Shown in pieces: positions 44,001 to 56,200 of a DNA stretch of 64,000 nucleotides. The position numbers and the translations under genes were made by a program. The stretch's first letter is position 1, and each line of letters starts with the position of its first letter. The notes under the pieces are model-generated. The model searched no databases and was not told the DNA's origin. It was given only the letters and a program-made list of their open reading frames with translations. This DNA comes from Notamacropus eugenii (Eukaryota > Chordata > Mammalia > Diprotodontia > Macropodidae), in assembly GCF_028372415.1 (NCBI RefSeq), contig NC_092878.1:29804903-29868902 (forward strand), read 5' to 3'.

Positions 44001-46627
44001 GGAATGAAAGAAGGGTTTTTTGGTTTGTTTTTCAGAATTCAGGGCTCCCTGAGGGCAAGGGGCTGTTTTTGTCTTTCTTTGTATCCCTAGCCCTTAGCAC
44101 AGTGCCTGGCATGTAGTTGTTTTTCCATAATATCTGACTCTTGGTGACTCCATTTGGGTTTTTCTTGGCAGAGATACTAGAGTGGTTTGCCATTTCCTTC
44201 TCCGGCTCATTTTACAGATGAGGAAACTGAGGCAAACAGGGTTAAGTGACTTGCCCAAGGTTACACAGCTACTGTCTGAGGTCAGATCTGAACTCAGGAA
44301 GAGGAGTCTTCCTGACCCCACTGTACCACCTAGCTGTTCCCTGTCATGTAGTAAGTTCCTTGAAAAAACAATGTAGTAAGCCTTTAATAAATATTTGCTA
44401 AGTAAATTGAGCTGAAAGCAAAACAGTCTCTTATCTCAAGGAGCTAACTCTCTAATTGGGGGAGACAGCACACATAAGAGACACCAACTGCAAGGCACAT
44501 GGAGGTCTACAGTGGGGCAGATAGCAAGACCCAGGGATCCTTCAATTGCATCATCAGGTAAGATGACAGTGCTCAGGGGTATAGAAGACATAGTAGTTGG
44601 ATGAAATCAAGGACATAAATGATCAAAAGTTAATCTTGGCAAGTATCAGGTTTACGTTATTTGAGACAGGAGGAAAGAGTAAATCAAGAAAGGTCTAATT
44701 AAGATTGACTGTGCAGCAGTAAGGGACCAGATGATGCTACATAGCAGAAACGTATAGTCAGTGAAATCCATTTTATTTTGATGTGTCAACAATGCTGGGA
44801 GTAAGATCCTCAAAATTAGATAAAAGGGATTAGCCAGGGTATGACTGGAACAGTAGAATGTGAAGAGGACTCAGGATTCATTTCTGTTCCTAAAATGAGG
44901 CACTCCATCTCTGGATTCTGGGCATTTTCCTTGGCTGTTCCCCATACCTAGAACACTCTTCCTCCTCATCTCTGCCTAGTATCTCTGGTTTCCTTCAACC
45001 CCCAGAGAGAATCCCACTTTCTTCTATAAGCTTTTCCCAATCTTCCTTAATTTTAGTGCTTTCCCTTTGGGACTTTCTCCAATTTATCCTATATCTAGCT
45101 TGTTTTTACATAGTTTTCATGTTGTCTCCTCCTTTAGACAGTGAGCTCCTGGAAGTCAGGGACTGTTTTTAGGGCTCTCCTTAGATGTATTCTACACTTC
45201 TCCTCATTTGTCTCTTTCTCTCTCCACTCAGTCTACTACCCTCACTATACAGATGAGGAAATGGAGAACCAGTGCAGGTTGGGTGATTTGCCCAAGGTCA
45301 ACAGTAAGCAGTCCCTTCTGTGTGTTCATTTGTTGCTGTGTCTTTCCATTTTCCCCAGGCATTTCTGTGGGGTTTTCATGGCTGCACAACCAACTGTTGC
45401 AGTGGCTTGGAGTATGGCGCTGGAAAGAGTGACTCCCTTCTCTCTCATCCTCTGTCTATAATGCTGTGTATCCCTCGGACACATAGGTTGAGGGCTGCCA
45501 TCTTACAACTCCCCAAGGGGTTATGGTGTCATTTTTTTGCTTGCATACCAAGCCCTTCTACTCAGAGTAATTTCTGCTGCCTGAGCAAGGTTACAAAATA
45601 ATCCCTCAAATCCATTTCTCCTGGAACACTAAGGCTGTTGCTGGGAAGATTGCAGTAATGGTTGGAGAGAACAGGGCAAAGGCTGGATAGAGAAACTCCT
45701 CTGGGGTTTGGCCATGGGAGAGACACCATCTGGCAGCTTCCTATTTTAACTAATTAGTCTTGCTAACTAAGTACTAAGCACAGTTGTTTTTGCATTGTAA
45801 ATGCTATCAATGCCCTCTAAATGTCAGAGCCCTAGGGAAGGCCAGTCTCCCTGTCCTAGAAACTGCTTTGCTCCAACTACCAGAGGAGAAAGGAGCCCAT
45901 CTGTGTTCCAAATTTCTGTGTTCCCAAAGAAACAAAAAGATAGATTTTTGAAACCTCTTTCTGGACTGATTTCACATTACTCTCCCTCATAAACTCTATG
46001 TTCCATCCAAGCTACTTGCTCTTCCAAGAAGAGCTATATCCTTCATGCAAATTGCCCTAAGAGACAAAAAGGTCATTGTCAGCAGTAGTGAACTGGCCAA
46101 TGGGAGCACAACACAATAAGTTCCAACCTGTTGGGGTAGCTTGACTAACTTGCTTTTAGAAGCGCAGGGTGGAGGAGTGGCTTTTACCTCTTCATTTCAG
46201 AGCATAAGCAAGTTGCGGTTGTTCAGCCGTGTCTGACTATATGACTGCATGGACTTTGTCCACAGGATTTTCTTGGCAAGGGTACTGGAGTGGTTTTCCA
46301 TTTTCTTCTCCAGTATGTCCCTGTTTTGCAGATGAGGAACTGATGCAAGTTAAGTGACTTGTCTGGGATCACTCAGGTAGTGTCTGCACCACCTACCTGT
46401 CCCATGCACAAGCAAGCACTCCTTTACTATTTCCTAAAAGCTTACTGCCTATAGGAAAAACTTTTTAATTGGCTGCTGAACTTGAGTGAATGAACATGTA
46501 AAAGGCCCAAGTTGGGAAAATCTCTCCTTCCCTCCCTCCCTCCCTCTCCCTCTCCCTCTCCCTCTCCCTCTCCCTCTCTCTCCCTCTCCCTCTCCCTCTC
46601 TCTCTCCCTCCCTCTCTCTCTCCCTCT

Positions 46628-46705
<78 letters not shown>

Positions 46706-49700
46706 CCCTCTCCCTCTCCCTCTCCCTCTCCCCCTCCCCCTCTCTCCCTCTCCCTCTCCCTCTCCCTCTCCCTCTCTCCTTCTCCCTCTCCTTCCCTCTC
46801 TTTCTCTCTCCCTTTTTTCCCGGTGGAAAACAAGGTAAGAATTGCTTTGGGTCAGGAGGCAATAAGAGCTATGGCATTATCTCCTTTTCTCCCCAATTGA
46901 CAACCATGTGGCCTTGAATACGTGACCATCCCTGTTTCTTCTGTCTTTTTCGTGTCTAATATTTCCTGAGCTTGGGTGAATGGGTATCAGAGATTATCAC
47001 ATTGTCCTCTGAAGCAGGGAGTAAAAGGCCACTTGACCATCACCCACTTCTGAAAACAGACTCACCAAGTCTCCCTGTGGATTGATATCAGGTGGGGTTT
47101 GCTGCACATGCTCCAAGAATTGAGCCCTAAATTGGCCAGCAAACCCTGTCCCCACCCAATTATTAAGAAGACTAGAAGTGCTAAGAAAGATGAATTCACA
47201 GAGTTTATGAAAAAATAATGAAGGTGCTCTACAGAAGAATTTCAAAACCATGTGATTGGGTGGGGGGAAGCTGTCATCATCAGACAAAATAATACAGCAA
47301 CCAAACCTCAGTGTATATATTCAAATTGCTTCCTAATTGTAACTAGCACAGTGCTTAAGAACCTCACCAGAGTACTCTGAGTCTAGAAAAAAAATCATCA
47401 TACTTCCCTGGGGGAAAAAATATAAAACTTTGTCAAATGAATGAATGGAAGAATAAGGAACTAACATTCTAATACGTTCATTTCATGAAAATAATTCAAT
47501 AATTCTAAAATTGACAGATTCTTACTATATACCTAGCCCTGTAGTGTAGGATGTGACAGTCAAGCACGTTTAACACTTTGTGGGGTAGAAGATTCCTACC
47601 TGTACACATCACAGCTGCAAAGACCCAGCACTGCCCATATCTCACGGACTGGCCTCCGGTGGCATGCCACTGTCTCAGAATGGTGACACTCCCGTTCCAT
47701 TCCAAAGGGTTGACTCCTTTGGAGTAATCCTCACTCCAGTTCCCCTGTAACACCCCATTGTCATCATTGCTGTTGATCTGGAAAGGACACATTTGGCTTT
47801 TGAAAGATGATGGGAAAAGTTAGACAATTCTGCGAGAGAGAAAGCCCAAAGGAGTGTTGAGGAGAGTAACTGATTTCCTCCTTACCATAGCACTCACCAC
47901 CCTACAGATGTACATAGCGCTGTTTCTCTGGGAATAGTCCTTGGAGGGATTGTTTAAGAAGTTCAGGTTTCTGTCCAGAATCTCGAAGCAGATGTCTATA
48001 ATGTCATCTTCAAACTTTCCAGCAATTTCAAGGGAAAAAAAGGGAAGAGATGAGGGGGGAAATGCTCTAAATCATTAGTGATTAGAGAAATGGAAAGTAA
48101 AACAAGATTGAGACATCATATTGCATCTATCAGATTGATAGCTGCCTTTCATTTGGGCATAGCTAAGCAAGTTTTTCTATATGATTGTGATGGAATACTG
48201 GGAACGATGAGCTGATTGATTTTAGAAAAAACACAGAAAGACTTGGACTTATGAAGGAAGATGCTATCCATCTCCAGAGAAAGAGGTGACACGTAGAAAT
48301 ATGTACAGTATGTTCTTACATATATATATATACATAAATATAAATGTATATTCATGTTTAACCATCTCTAGGAAAAGCTGGGAAGGGAGGAAGAAGAAAA
48401 AAATAAAATAAAATTAAAAATACACCCAGAGAACAAAAGAAAACTTACAAGGAAGCACAGAAAAGCTGAGTAGCTCTGAAAACCATCTGCAGTATTTATT
48501 ATATAGGTTTTCAAAAAAAGTAAACAGTTTGAAGTGGAAATTTATTGTTTCTATTGAATCCTCTCTTTTATGCTCTGCTGCGTACATGGAAATGTTCCCT
48601 TTTTTCTTTTCTTGTTTTGTATTAAGTTTGAAATGAATTTAAAAAAATTTTTTAAAATAAAAGTAACAGGAGTTTAAAAGGAAAAGACACATATGGTTGG
48701 AGTGGTTTGTGCAGAAGGTAGGTCTTGAATTAGGCCTTGACTAATGGGCAGTGTTTGAATAGGCAAAAAGAGGAGGGAAGGCAATCGAGGCAGGGCTAGC
48801 AGCTTGGGAATGAATGGAGTGTATTTGGGGGCTGGTAAGGAAGAGTCTGACTAGAGCTCAGGACATATATTTAGTGGCAAAGTGAGATACATTTGAATAA
48901 GACTGAAGGTGTTGGGATACTAGGGCAGAGGGAGATAGGTTATGGGGAATCTTGAGCACCCAAAAGGGGAGCTAGAGGAGCCATTGCAGGTTCTTGATCT
49001 ATATTTGTGACAAGCTGCAAAATCTTTGACCAAAAGGCTTTTACCTTGACTTTAGGTATTGCATAATTCATTGAGAGGGATAGAAAGCAGAAAATTCCAT
49101 GTGACTGCAAGGTGTTCCATACCTCACCATGCCACTATAGCTTCAACTTCTTTCCTTCTGGTGCTTGTATGTAGTCAATCAATAAACATTCATTAAACAC
49201 CTAATATGTGATAGTGGTAACAGCTAGGTGGGGCAGGGGATAGAGCACTGGGCTTGGAGTCATGAAGATCTAAGTTCAAATCCACTCTCAGACACTTACT
49301 AGCTGTATGCCTTTGGGCAAGTCATTTAACCCCTATTTGCCTCTGTTTCTCATCTGTAAAATGGGGACACACTGGAGAAGGAAATGGCAAACCACTCCAA
49401 GTACCTTTGACCAAAACATCCCATGGATAAAAAGTCCATGGGGTGATGTAGAGTCGGATATGACTGTACGACAACGTGTTAGGCATTGTGCTAGGTGTGC
49501 AGGGACAAGAGTTTATGGGATCCAGCTTAATCTTAATCAGAAACAGTGATAACTTCCAATGTCCTTGAAGTACATTTGATGAGTTCTGCGCTGTAGAATC
49601 ATCCTGAATAAAATAAACAAACTTCTTTCACATTTCTACTTGAAGTGAGCACTTGCCAAGACCAAAAAGGGGGTAGAAATGGAGAGGCAGTCTTTCAACT

Positions 49701-52700
49701 GAAAGTAATTTAGAAGAAGCTAGAGAATAGAAGCATATTATTGGGCATAAAACCATAACCAATGGAGTGGAGTAAATCAAGAAGATTCTTTGTCAAGCAG
49801 AAAGTCTTGTTGCCTACCTTGGAATTCATTCATTCATTTACTTACTTGTTGAACAAACACCTACTACATATTTATTGTTCATTGAGCATGAGTGTCAAAA
49901 CACTCAGCTGGGAGCATTTTGATCCCCTGTTCTCCCAGTGCAGCCTGAATCAGATTAAAATGCAATTGGGAAGGGGCAGCAAGGTGGCAGCTAGCCCTGA
50001 AGTCAGGAGGACCTGAGTTCAAATCCAGCCTCAGACACTTACTAGCTGGGCGAGTCACTTACTCCCAAATGCCTCCAAAAATAAATAAATAAAAGGTAAT
50101 TGGGAAATCTTTAACAAAAATAAATAAAAATGCAATAGAATATAGATAATGCAAATATAAGGTTTTATAAGACAATATGTTTGGGAGTTCTTATGTTCAA
50201 TTTAGTGGCCCCCGGTTTCTATTTGTGTTTGACATGATTGGAACAGAGTACAATACTAGGCTCAGGAGCACAAAAAAAAAATTATATCAGACATAATCTC
50301 TCATGTAAACTCTTACAGAGCTTATTGTTTAGTAGGGAGATAAGACACAAACACAAATGACTATAGTATACAGGATTACAGGATAAAGGCTTTAGAGGCA
50401 TATCAAATAAAGGGCTTTGTGAAATCTGAGAGAGAAGGTTATTACAAACAGGGACATGAGAGAATATTCTCTAGAGGCAATAGAATTTGAGTTGGGCTTT
50501 AAAGAGAGGTAGGAATTCAACAGGCAATGAAAGGGAGAGAGGCTACTCCAGGTATGGGGAACAGCATGAGCAAAGACATAGAGGTGAGAAAACATAAGGT
50601 ATGGTCCCTAGAATATAGAATAGTGGGTAGTGTTTGACTTGGCATCAAAAGACCTGGATGTGAATTCTGTCTCTGACCCTTAGAAGCCATGGGATCATGA
50701 ACAAGTCACAACCTTCTGAGCCTCACTTTTCTCATGTATAAAATAAGGGTAATAATACTTGCACTACCTTCTAGTTAGTAGAAACTAACTTGTAAACCTT
50801 AAGGGCATGTATTAATTTGAATTTGGGATTGGGTTTTTGCAGGGAGGGTGGGAGAACAGAGGGAAGTTCAGCTTGGTTGACATGTGTTAATTACAAAGGA
50901 AGTAATATGAGATAAGGCTAGAAATGTGTAATGATGACAGATTGTTGAGGACCTTGAATCCTAAGAAATTTAGACTTAGCTGGATAAACACTTTTTGGTT
51001 AGTTGTTTTTCAGTCATATCTGACTCTTTGTGACCCCATTTGGGATTTTCTTGGCAAAGATACTGGAATGGTTTGCCGTTTCCTTCTCCAGCTCCTTTTA
51101 CAGATGAGAATACCATTGGCAAACAGCGTTAAGTTACTTGCCCAGGGTCACACAGCTACTAAGAGTCTGAGGCCAGATTTAAACTCATGAGGATGAGCCT
51201 TCCTGATTCCAAGACTAGTGCTTATCCACTGCACCACCTAGCTGCCTAGATAGACAACAGGGAGTCACTAAAGATGTTTGCAAAGAACAACATGTTTAGA
51301 TCCATGTATGAGAAATATTATTCTGGTAGGGGTATGAAAAATGTCTTAGAGGAAGAAGACAGTGGAAGTGGTCTGATCTGTTAAAGGTTATCACATTACT
51401 GATCCAACCATTCTGGAGAGCAATTTGGAACTATGCCCAAAGGGGAATGAAACTGGGCATACTCTTTGATCCAGAAATACCACTACTAGGTTTGTGTCCT
51501 AAAGAGATCATAAAAAAGAGAAGAGAAGTTACATGCACAATAATATTTATAGCACCACTTTTTGTGATGGCAAAGAAATGGAAATTGAGGGAATGCCCAT
51601 CAGTTGGGGAATGGCTGAACAAGTTGTAGTACATGAATGAAATGGAATACTATTATGCTTTAAGAAATAACGAGCAGGCAGATTTCAGAAAAACCCTGAA
51701 AGACAACTGATGCCAAGTGAAGTGAGCAGAACTAGGAGAACGTTGTACACAGTAACCGCAACACTGTGTTATGGTCAATTATTAATGACAACTCTTCTCA
51801 GCAATACAATTATCCAAGACAATTCCGAAAGATGCATGATGGAAAATGCTGTCCACATCCCCAGAAAGAACTATGGAGTCTGAATGCAGATTTAAGCATT
51901 CTATTTTCACTTTTGATGGGGGTTGTGGGGTTTTTTTGTGGTTTTCCCCTTTTGTTCTGCTTCTTCTTTCACAGCATGACTAATGTGGAAATATGTTTAA
52001 CATGACTGCACATGTATAACCTATATCAGGTTGCTTGTCATCTTAGGGAGGAGGGAGAAGAGAGAAGAAGGGATAAAAATTTAGAACTTAAAATCTTATA
52101 AAAATCAATGTTGAAAACTATCTTTCTGTGTAATTAGAAAAAAAATACTTTTTTTTAAAAAAGAGCCTATCACATTGATCCAGCTAGATGATATATATAC
52201 TAAAATAATGGCACTGAGAACAGACATAAGAGTATGGATATGAGAAATGCAGTTTACAAGACTTGGTAATTGATCAGATATTGGTGGCAAAGGAGAATAA
52301 AGAGTCAAAAAAAAGTCTCTAGTCTTCAAATGTGAGTGGGTAGATGGTGATTCCATAGATAGACATAATGAAGGTGAAAGGAAGAATATTATTTCATGAC
52401 TTTCTCCAGCGAAATGCAGTATCCTGGGAGCAGGTACACATACATTTCTTCATTGCAGAAGGCTGCCCAGGAAGTGATGTCCAGAAGAGAGAGTCAGGTT
52501 TTAATGAAATAGGAATAAACAACTACAGCCAGATGTCAGACCTCACTAGTCCCATCAGATTTTTGGGTGTGATTCTAGTTTTGACTCTGCCTTTGCTTAT
52601 TGCCTTCTGACTTTTCAGCTCCCTGATCCTTACCTCTGATTCATAACTCATAGATCTAAAGCTATGAAGGATCTTAGAATGACCCAGTCTAGTTCCTTCA

Positions 52701-53189
52701 TTTTACAGATGAGGAAAGGTTCAATGATTTGTCTGTTATTACCCAGCTAATACATGTCGAAGGCAGAATTTGAACCCAGATTTTCTGACTCCAAAGCCAG
52801 TTGTCTTTCCACTGTGGCACACTGCCTTTCAAAATGCAGGTTTTGGATTTTAGACATCCTTGAAGGATAATTCTGCCCATACCTACATAAGAATTTCCCA
52901 CCTTTGAACCTATAACCTCCTTTCCATTCCCCAATGTGGAAAAGCTTTAGTCAATACCATGGAATCTATCCAGTTGAGATTCATGACAGGAGTGGATAGA
53001 TAGATACACAGACAGACAGGTAGATAGATAGACAAATAGACAGATAGACAGATAGACAGACAGACAGGTAGGTAGGTAGGTAGGTGGATGGATGGATGGA
53101 TGGATGGATAGAGGGATAGACAGAGAGACAGACAGATGGACAGACAGACAGATGGATGGACGGACAGACAGACGGACAGACAGACAGAC

Positions 53190-53233
<44 letters not shown>

Positions 53234-56200
53234 GGATGGATGGATGGATGGATGGATGGATGGATGGATGGGTGGATGGATGGGTGGATGGATGGATGGA
53301 TAGATGGATGGATAGACAGAGAGACAGACAGATGGACAGACAGACAGATAGGTAGGTAGGTAGGTGGATGGATGGATGGATGGATAGAGGGATAGACAGA
53401 GAGATGGACAGATGCACAGATGGACAGACGGACAGATGGACGGACGGACAGACAGACAGACAGACAGATAGATAGATAGATAGATGGATGGATGGATGGA
53501 TGGATGGATGGATGGATGGATGGGTGGATGGATGGGTGGATGGATGGATGGATGGATAGACAGAGAGACAGACAGATGGACAGATGGACAGACAGACAGA
53601 TAGATAGATGTCATCTTATATATCCCATGCTTACATTTTAGACCAAGCTGGAAGACCCTCCTTGTTTGCCAGGAGTCTTCAGACCACACCTGGAAAACTC
53701 TTGAACTAGATGTCATTGTACATTATGATATTACCTGTCCATAGTTCCAAGGCCATGGAGTAATCCAGTTTTCATGCCCTTTAAAAATGAATCCATAGTC
53801 CATCATAACATACTCCTGCAGTTGTGCTTCACTAGGTAGATAGACTTCATCCTCTGAGAAGTAAAGAGTAGAGAGGGGGGAAAATAGCAAGAGTCAAAGA
53901 AGGTCCTTCTGTCTGAATTAATCAACCAATCAGCAAGTATTTTCTATGTGTCAGGCACTGTGCCAAGAGCTCAGGATACAAAGAAAGGTAAAAAAAAAAC
54001 AGTCCCTGTCTCAAGGATTTTACATTTTAATTGGGGAGATAGTAAATACATAAACAATCATAGACAAGATACGTATAGAGTAGATGGAAAGTAAGACCTC
54101 TAGCAGCTAGTGGGGGGCAAGGGGTGAGGGGAAGGAATGGGAAACCAGGAAAGAATTCCAGCAGGAGGGAAAGCTGAATCCAAGGCTTTCAATGGGGAAA
54201 AGCAAAGGATTGTTTAAGTTTTGCTGGTGTCTGGAATCAAGTGTAATTAGAAAGGTCATCTGTGTCACCTTAAATGAGGTACTTAACCTTTCCAGTCCTC
54301 AAGTCCTTCATCTGTAAAAGTGGACTAAATGACCTCAATGGTCCCTTTCCAGTTTTAAATCTATGATCTTATGACACTATTTCTAAAGGCAGATGGGTAT
54401 TTTTCTCAGGGGCCTATGATAGAAACTTTTCTGGTTTTTTTTCTATATTTGCTGTATTTTTGTGTGGAAAGGAACAGCAGAGACCTTCTATCCCTAAATC
54501 CTTTGCCGAGTGGTCCAGCACCAGGGGAACTGACCCAGCCTATTTGTGGTACCTTCACTGATACAAGCATCTTTGCTTAGGATAATAAGAAATCTCCAGG
54601 ATTTTTCACACTCTTTTGGGTGATACATTCACAACAAGTCTAGTGGTCATTAGGCCTTGGTAAACAAATCCTACCTGAATTCCAAGGGTTAAAAAGCAAG
54701 ATGAACTCCCCAAGCTGATGAGATTTAGCTTGGTCTGACAGATGAGAGATCTCTACCTTCAAGAGATAGCGACCAATGATGGCGTTAGCTGGAGAAGACA
54801 GGGATACATGGAGTGAATTCTCATATGTACTGAAATCAAAAACACTCCAGTGGTTCCCATCTTTGGCCTTGGTTGCGACAAACCTCACTTTGGTTCCCAG
54901 TGACTCTGTGGGCTGTGGACCTAGAGCAGAGAAAAGAGGGAAGACAAGACCTTAGAGTTTGTTAAATTCCAAATCTTTCACCCAAATATGTGGTGTAGAG
55001 GAGGGTGTTTATTCACTTGTTTGTCAGTCATGTCGCACTTTTCATGACCCCATTTGGGTGGTTGTTGGTTTTTCTGGCAGAGGTATTAGAGTGGTTTGCC
55101 ATTTTCTTCTCCAGCTCATTTTACAGATAAGGAAACTGAGGCAAACAGGGTAAAGTGATTTGCCCAAGGTCACACAGCTATAAGTGTCTGAGGTCACATT
55201 TGAACTCAGGTCTTTCTGACTCCAGTTCTGGTGCTCTATCCATTGCACCACTGAGCTGCCAGGGGAGGGTAGAACTTTAGTTGTAGGCAAGAACAGATGG
55301 TCAGCTAGCTGCCTTGCTTTCATACGTACTGGCAAGACTGCCCCAGCCCACCTACACCCCCATTAGCTTCAAAATTCCATAATACACTTATTTACCTTCT
55401 CATAGAATTCCATATTTAGAGTTACAAAGGACCTTAGGGATCATCTGGTCCAACTGCCTCAGGCAGCTGGGTGATGTGGTGGATAGAGGGCAAGGAAAAC
55501 CTGAGTTCAAATCTGATCTCAGTCACTTACTAGCTATGTGACCTTAGGTAAGCCACTTAACTCTATTTGCCTCAGTTTCCTCATCTGTAAAATGAACTGG
55601 AGAAAGAAATGGCAAACCACTGTAGTGTCTTTGCCAAGAAAATCCCAAATGCAGTCACGCACAGAGAGTTGGATGTGACTAAAACGACAGAACAAGTCCA
55701 ACCGCCTCATTCTAAAATGAGGAATTGTAGACCAGAGAAGTGATGTAATTTGCTGGAACCACAGCATCTAAGAATTGGAAAGGCCCTTACAGGTCCACAT
55801 GTGAAGAAGAACCTTTCTGTGGCATTCTGAAAACGTAAGTGGTCAGGCAGCTTCTCACTGAACACTCCGAGAAGGATCTACTACATTTAGCCAATAATGG
55901 GATTCTTTATTATTTTAAAGGTAATCCCTTGAGACTTGAATCACACATGACTGGAAGCAAGTCTCAACCTTCCTGCATGGCTGACTTTGGAACCAGAAAG
56001 TACCACTATGAGTATATTCTATGAGACGGATCCCATAGGCTAAATCAACCTCTACTAGAGAAGACAGCTTTGACCCCTGTTGGGGATGTAAGCTCAGTTT
56101 CACGTGGACAGTCTCAGGCAGGTAAAGGTGAGGACTTCTAAACCTCAGAGTTCTCATGAGGCCCCCCAGGGAACAGCTGGGAATTGAGGCGTGAGACGCG

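Larger units (their letters stand above)
50870..52410 (-). mobile_element. L2 LINE region, split by a SINE and an L1
   Basis: Pieces at 50870-50987, 51247-51384 and 52166-52410 follow one reverse L2 order: tgttgaggaccttgaatcct, tagacaacagggagtcacta, ctggtaggggtatg, then agaaatgcagtttacaagac and gcaaaggagaataaagagtc. Confidence 0.6.

Noticed and set aside
45141-45601. Cluster of overlapping open frames of 75-106 codons
   Set aside because: Three frames are open by chance in a TGM7 intron. They cover L2 and MIR remnants and lack coding signals.
46449-46917. Long open frames on both strands (Ser/Leu/Pro-rich and Arg/Glu-rich)
   Set aside because: They are produced by the CT/GA repeat at 46522-46815.
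52910-53716. 268-codon open frame on minus with [12 protein letters not shown] repeats
   Set aside because: It is the translation of the tetranucleotide satellite. Period-4 repeats leave frames open, and no start context or homology supports a protein.
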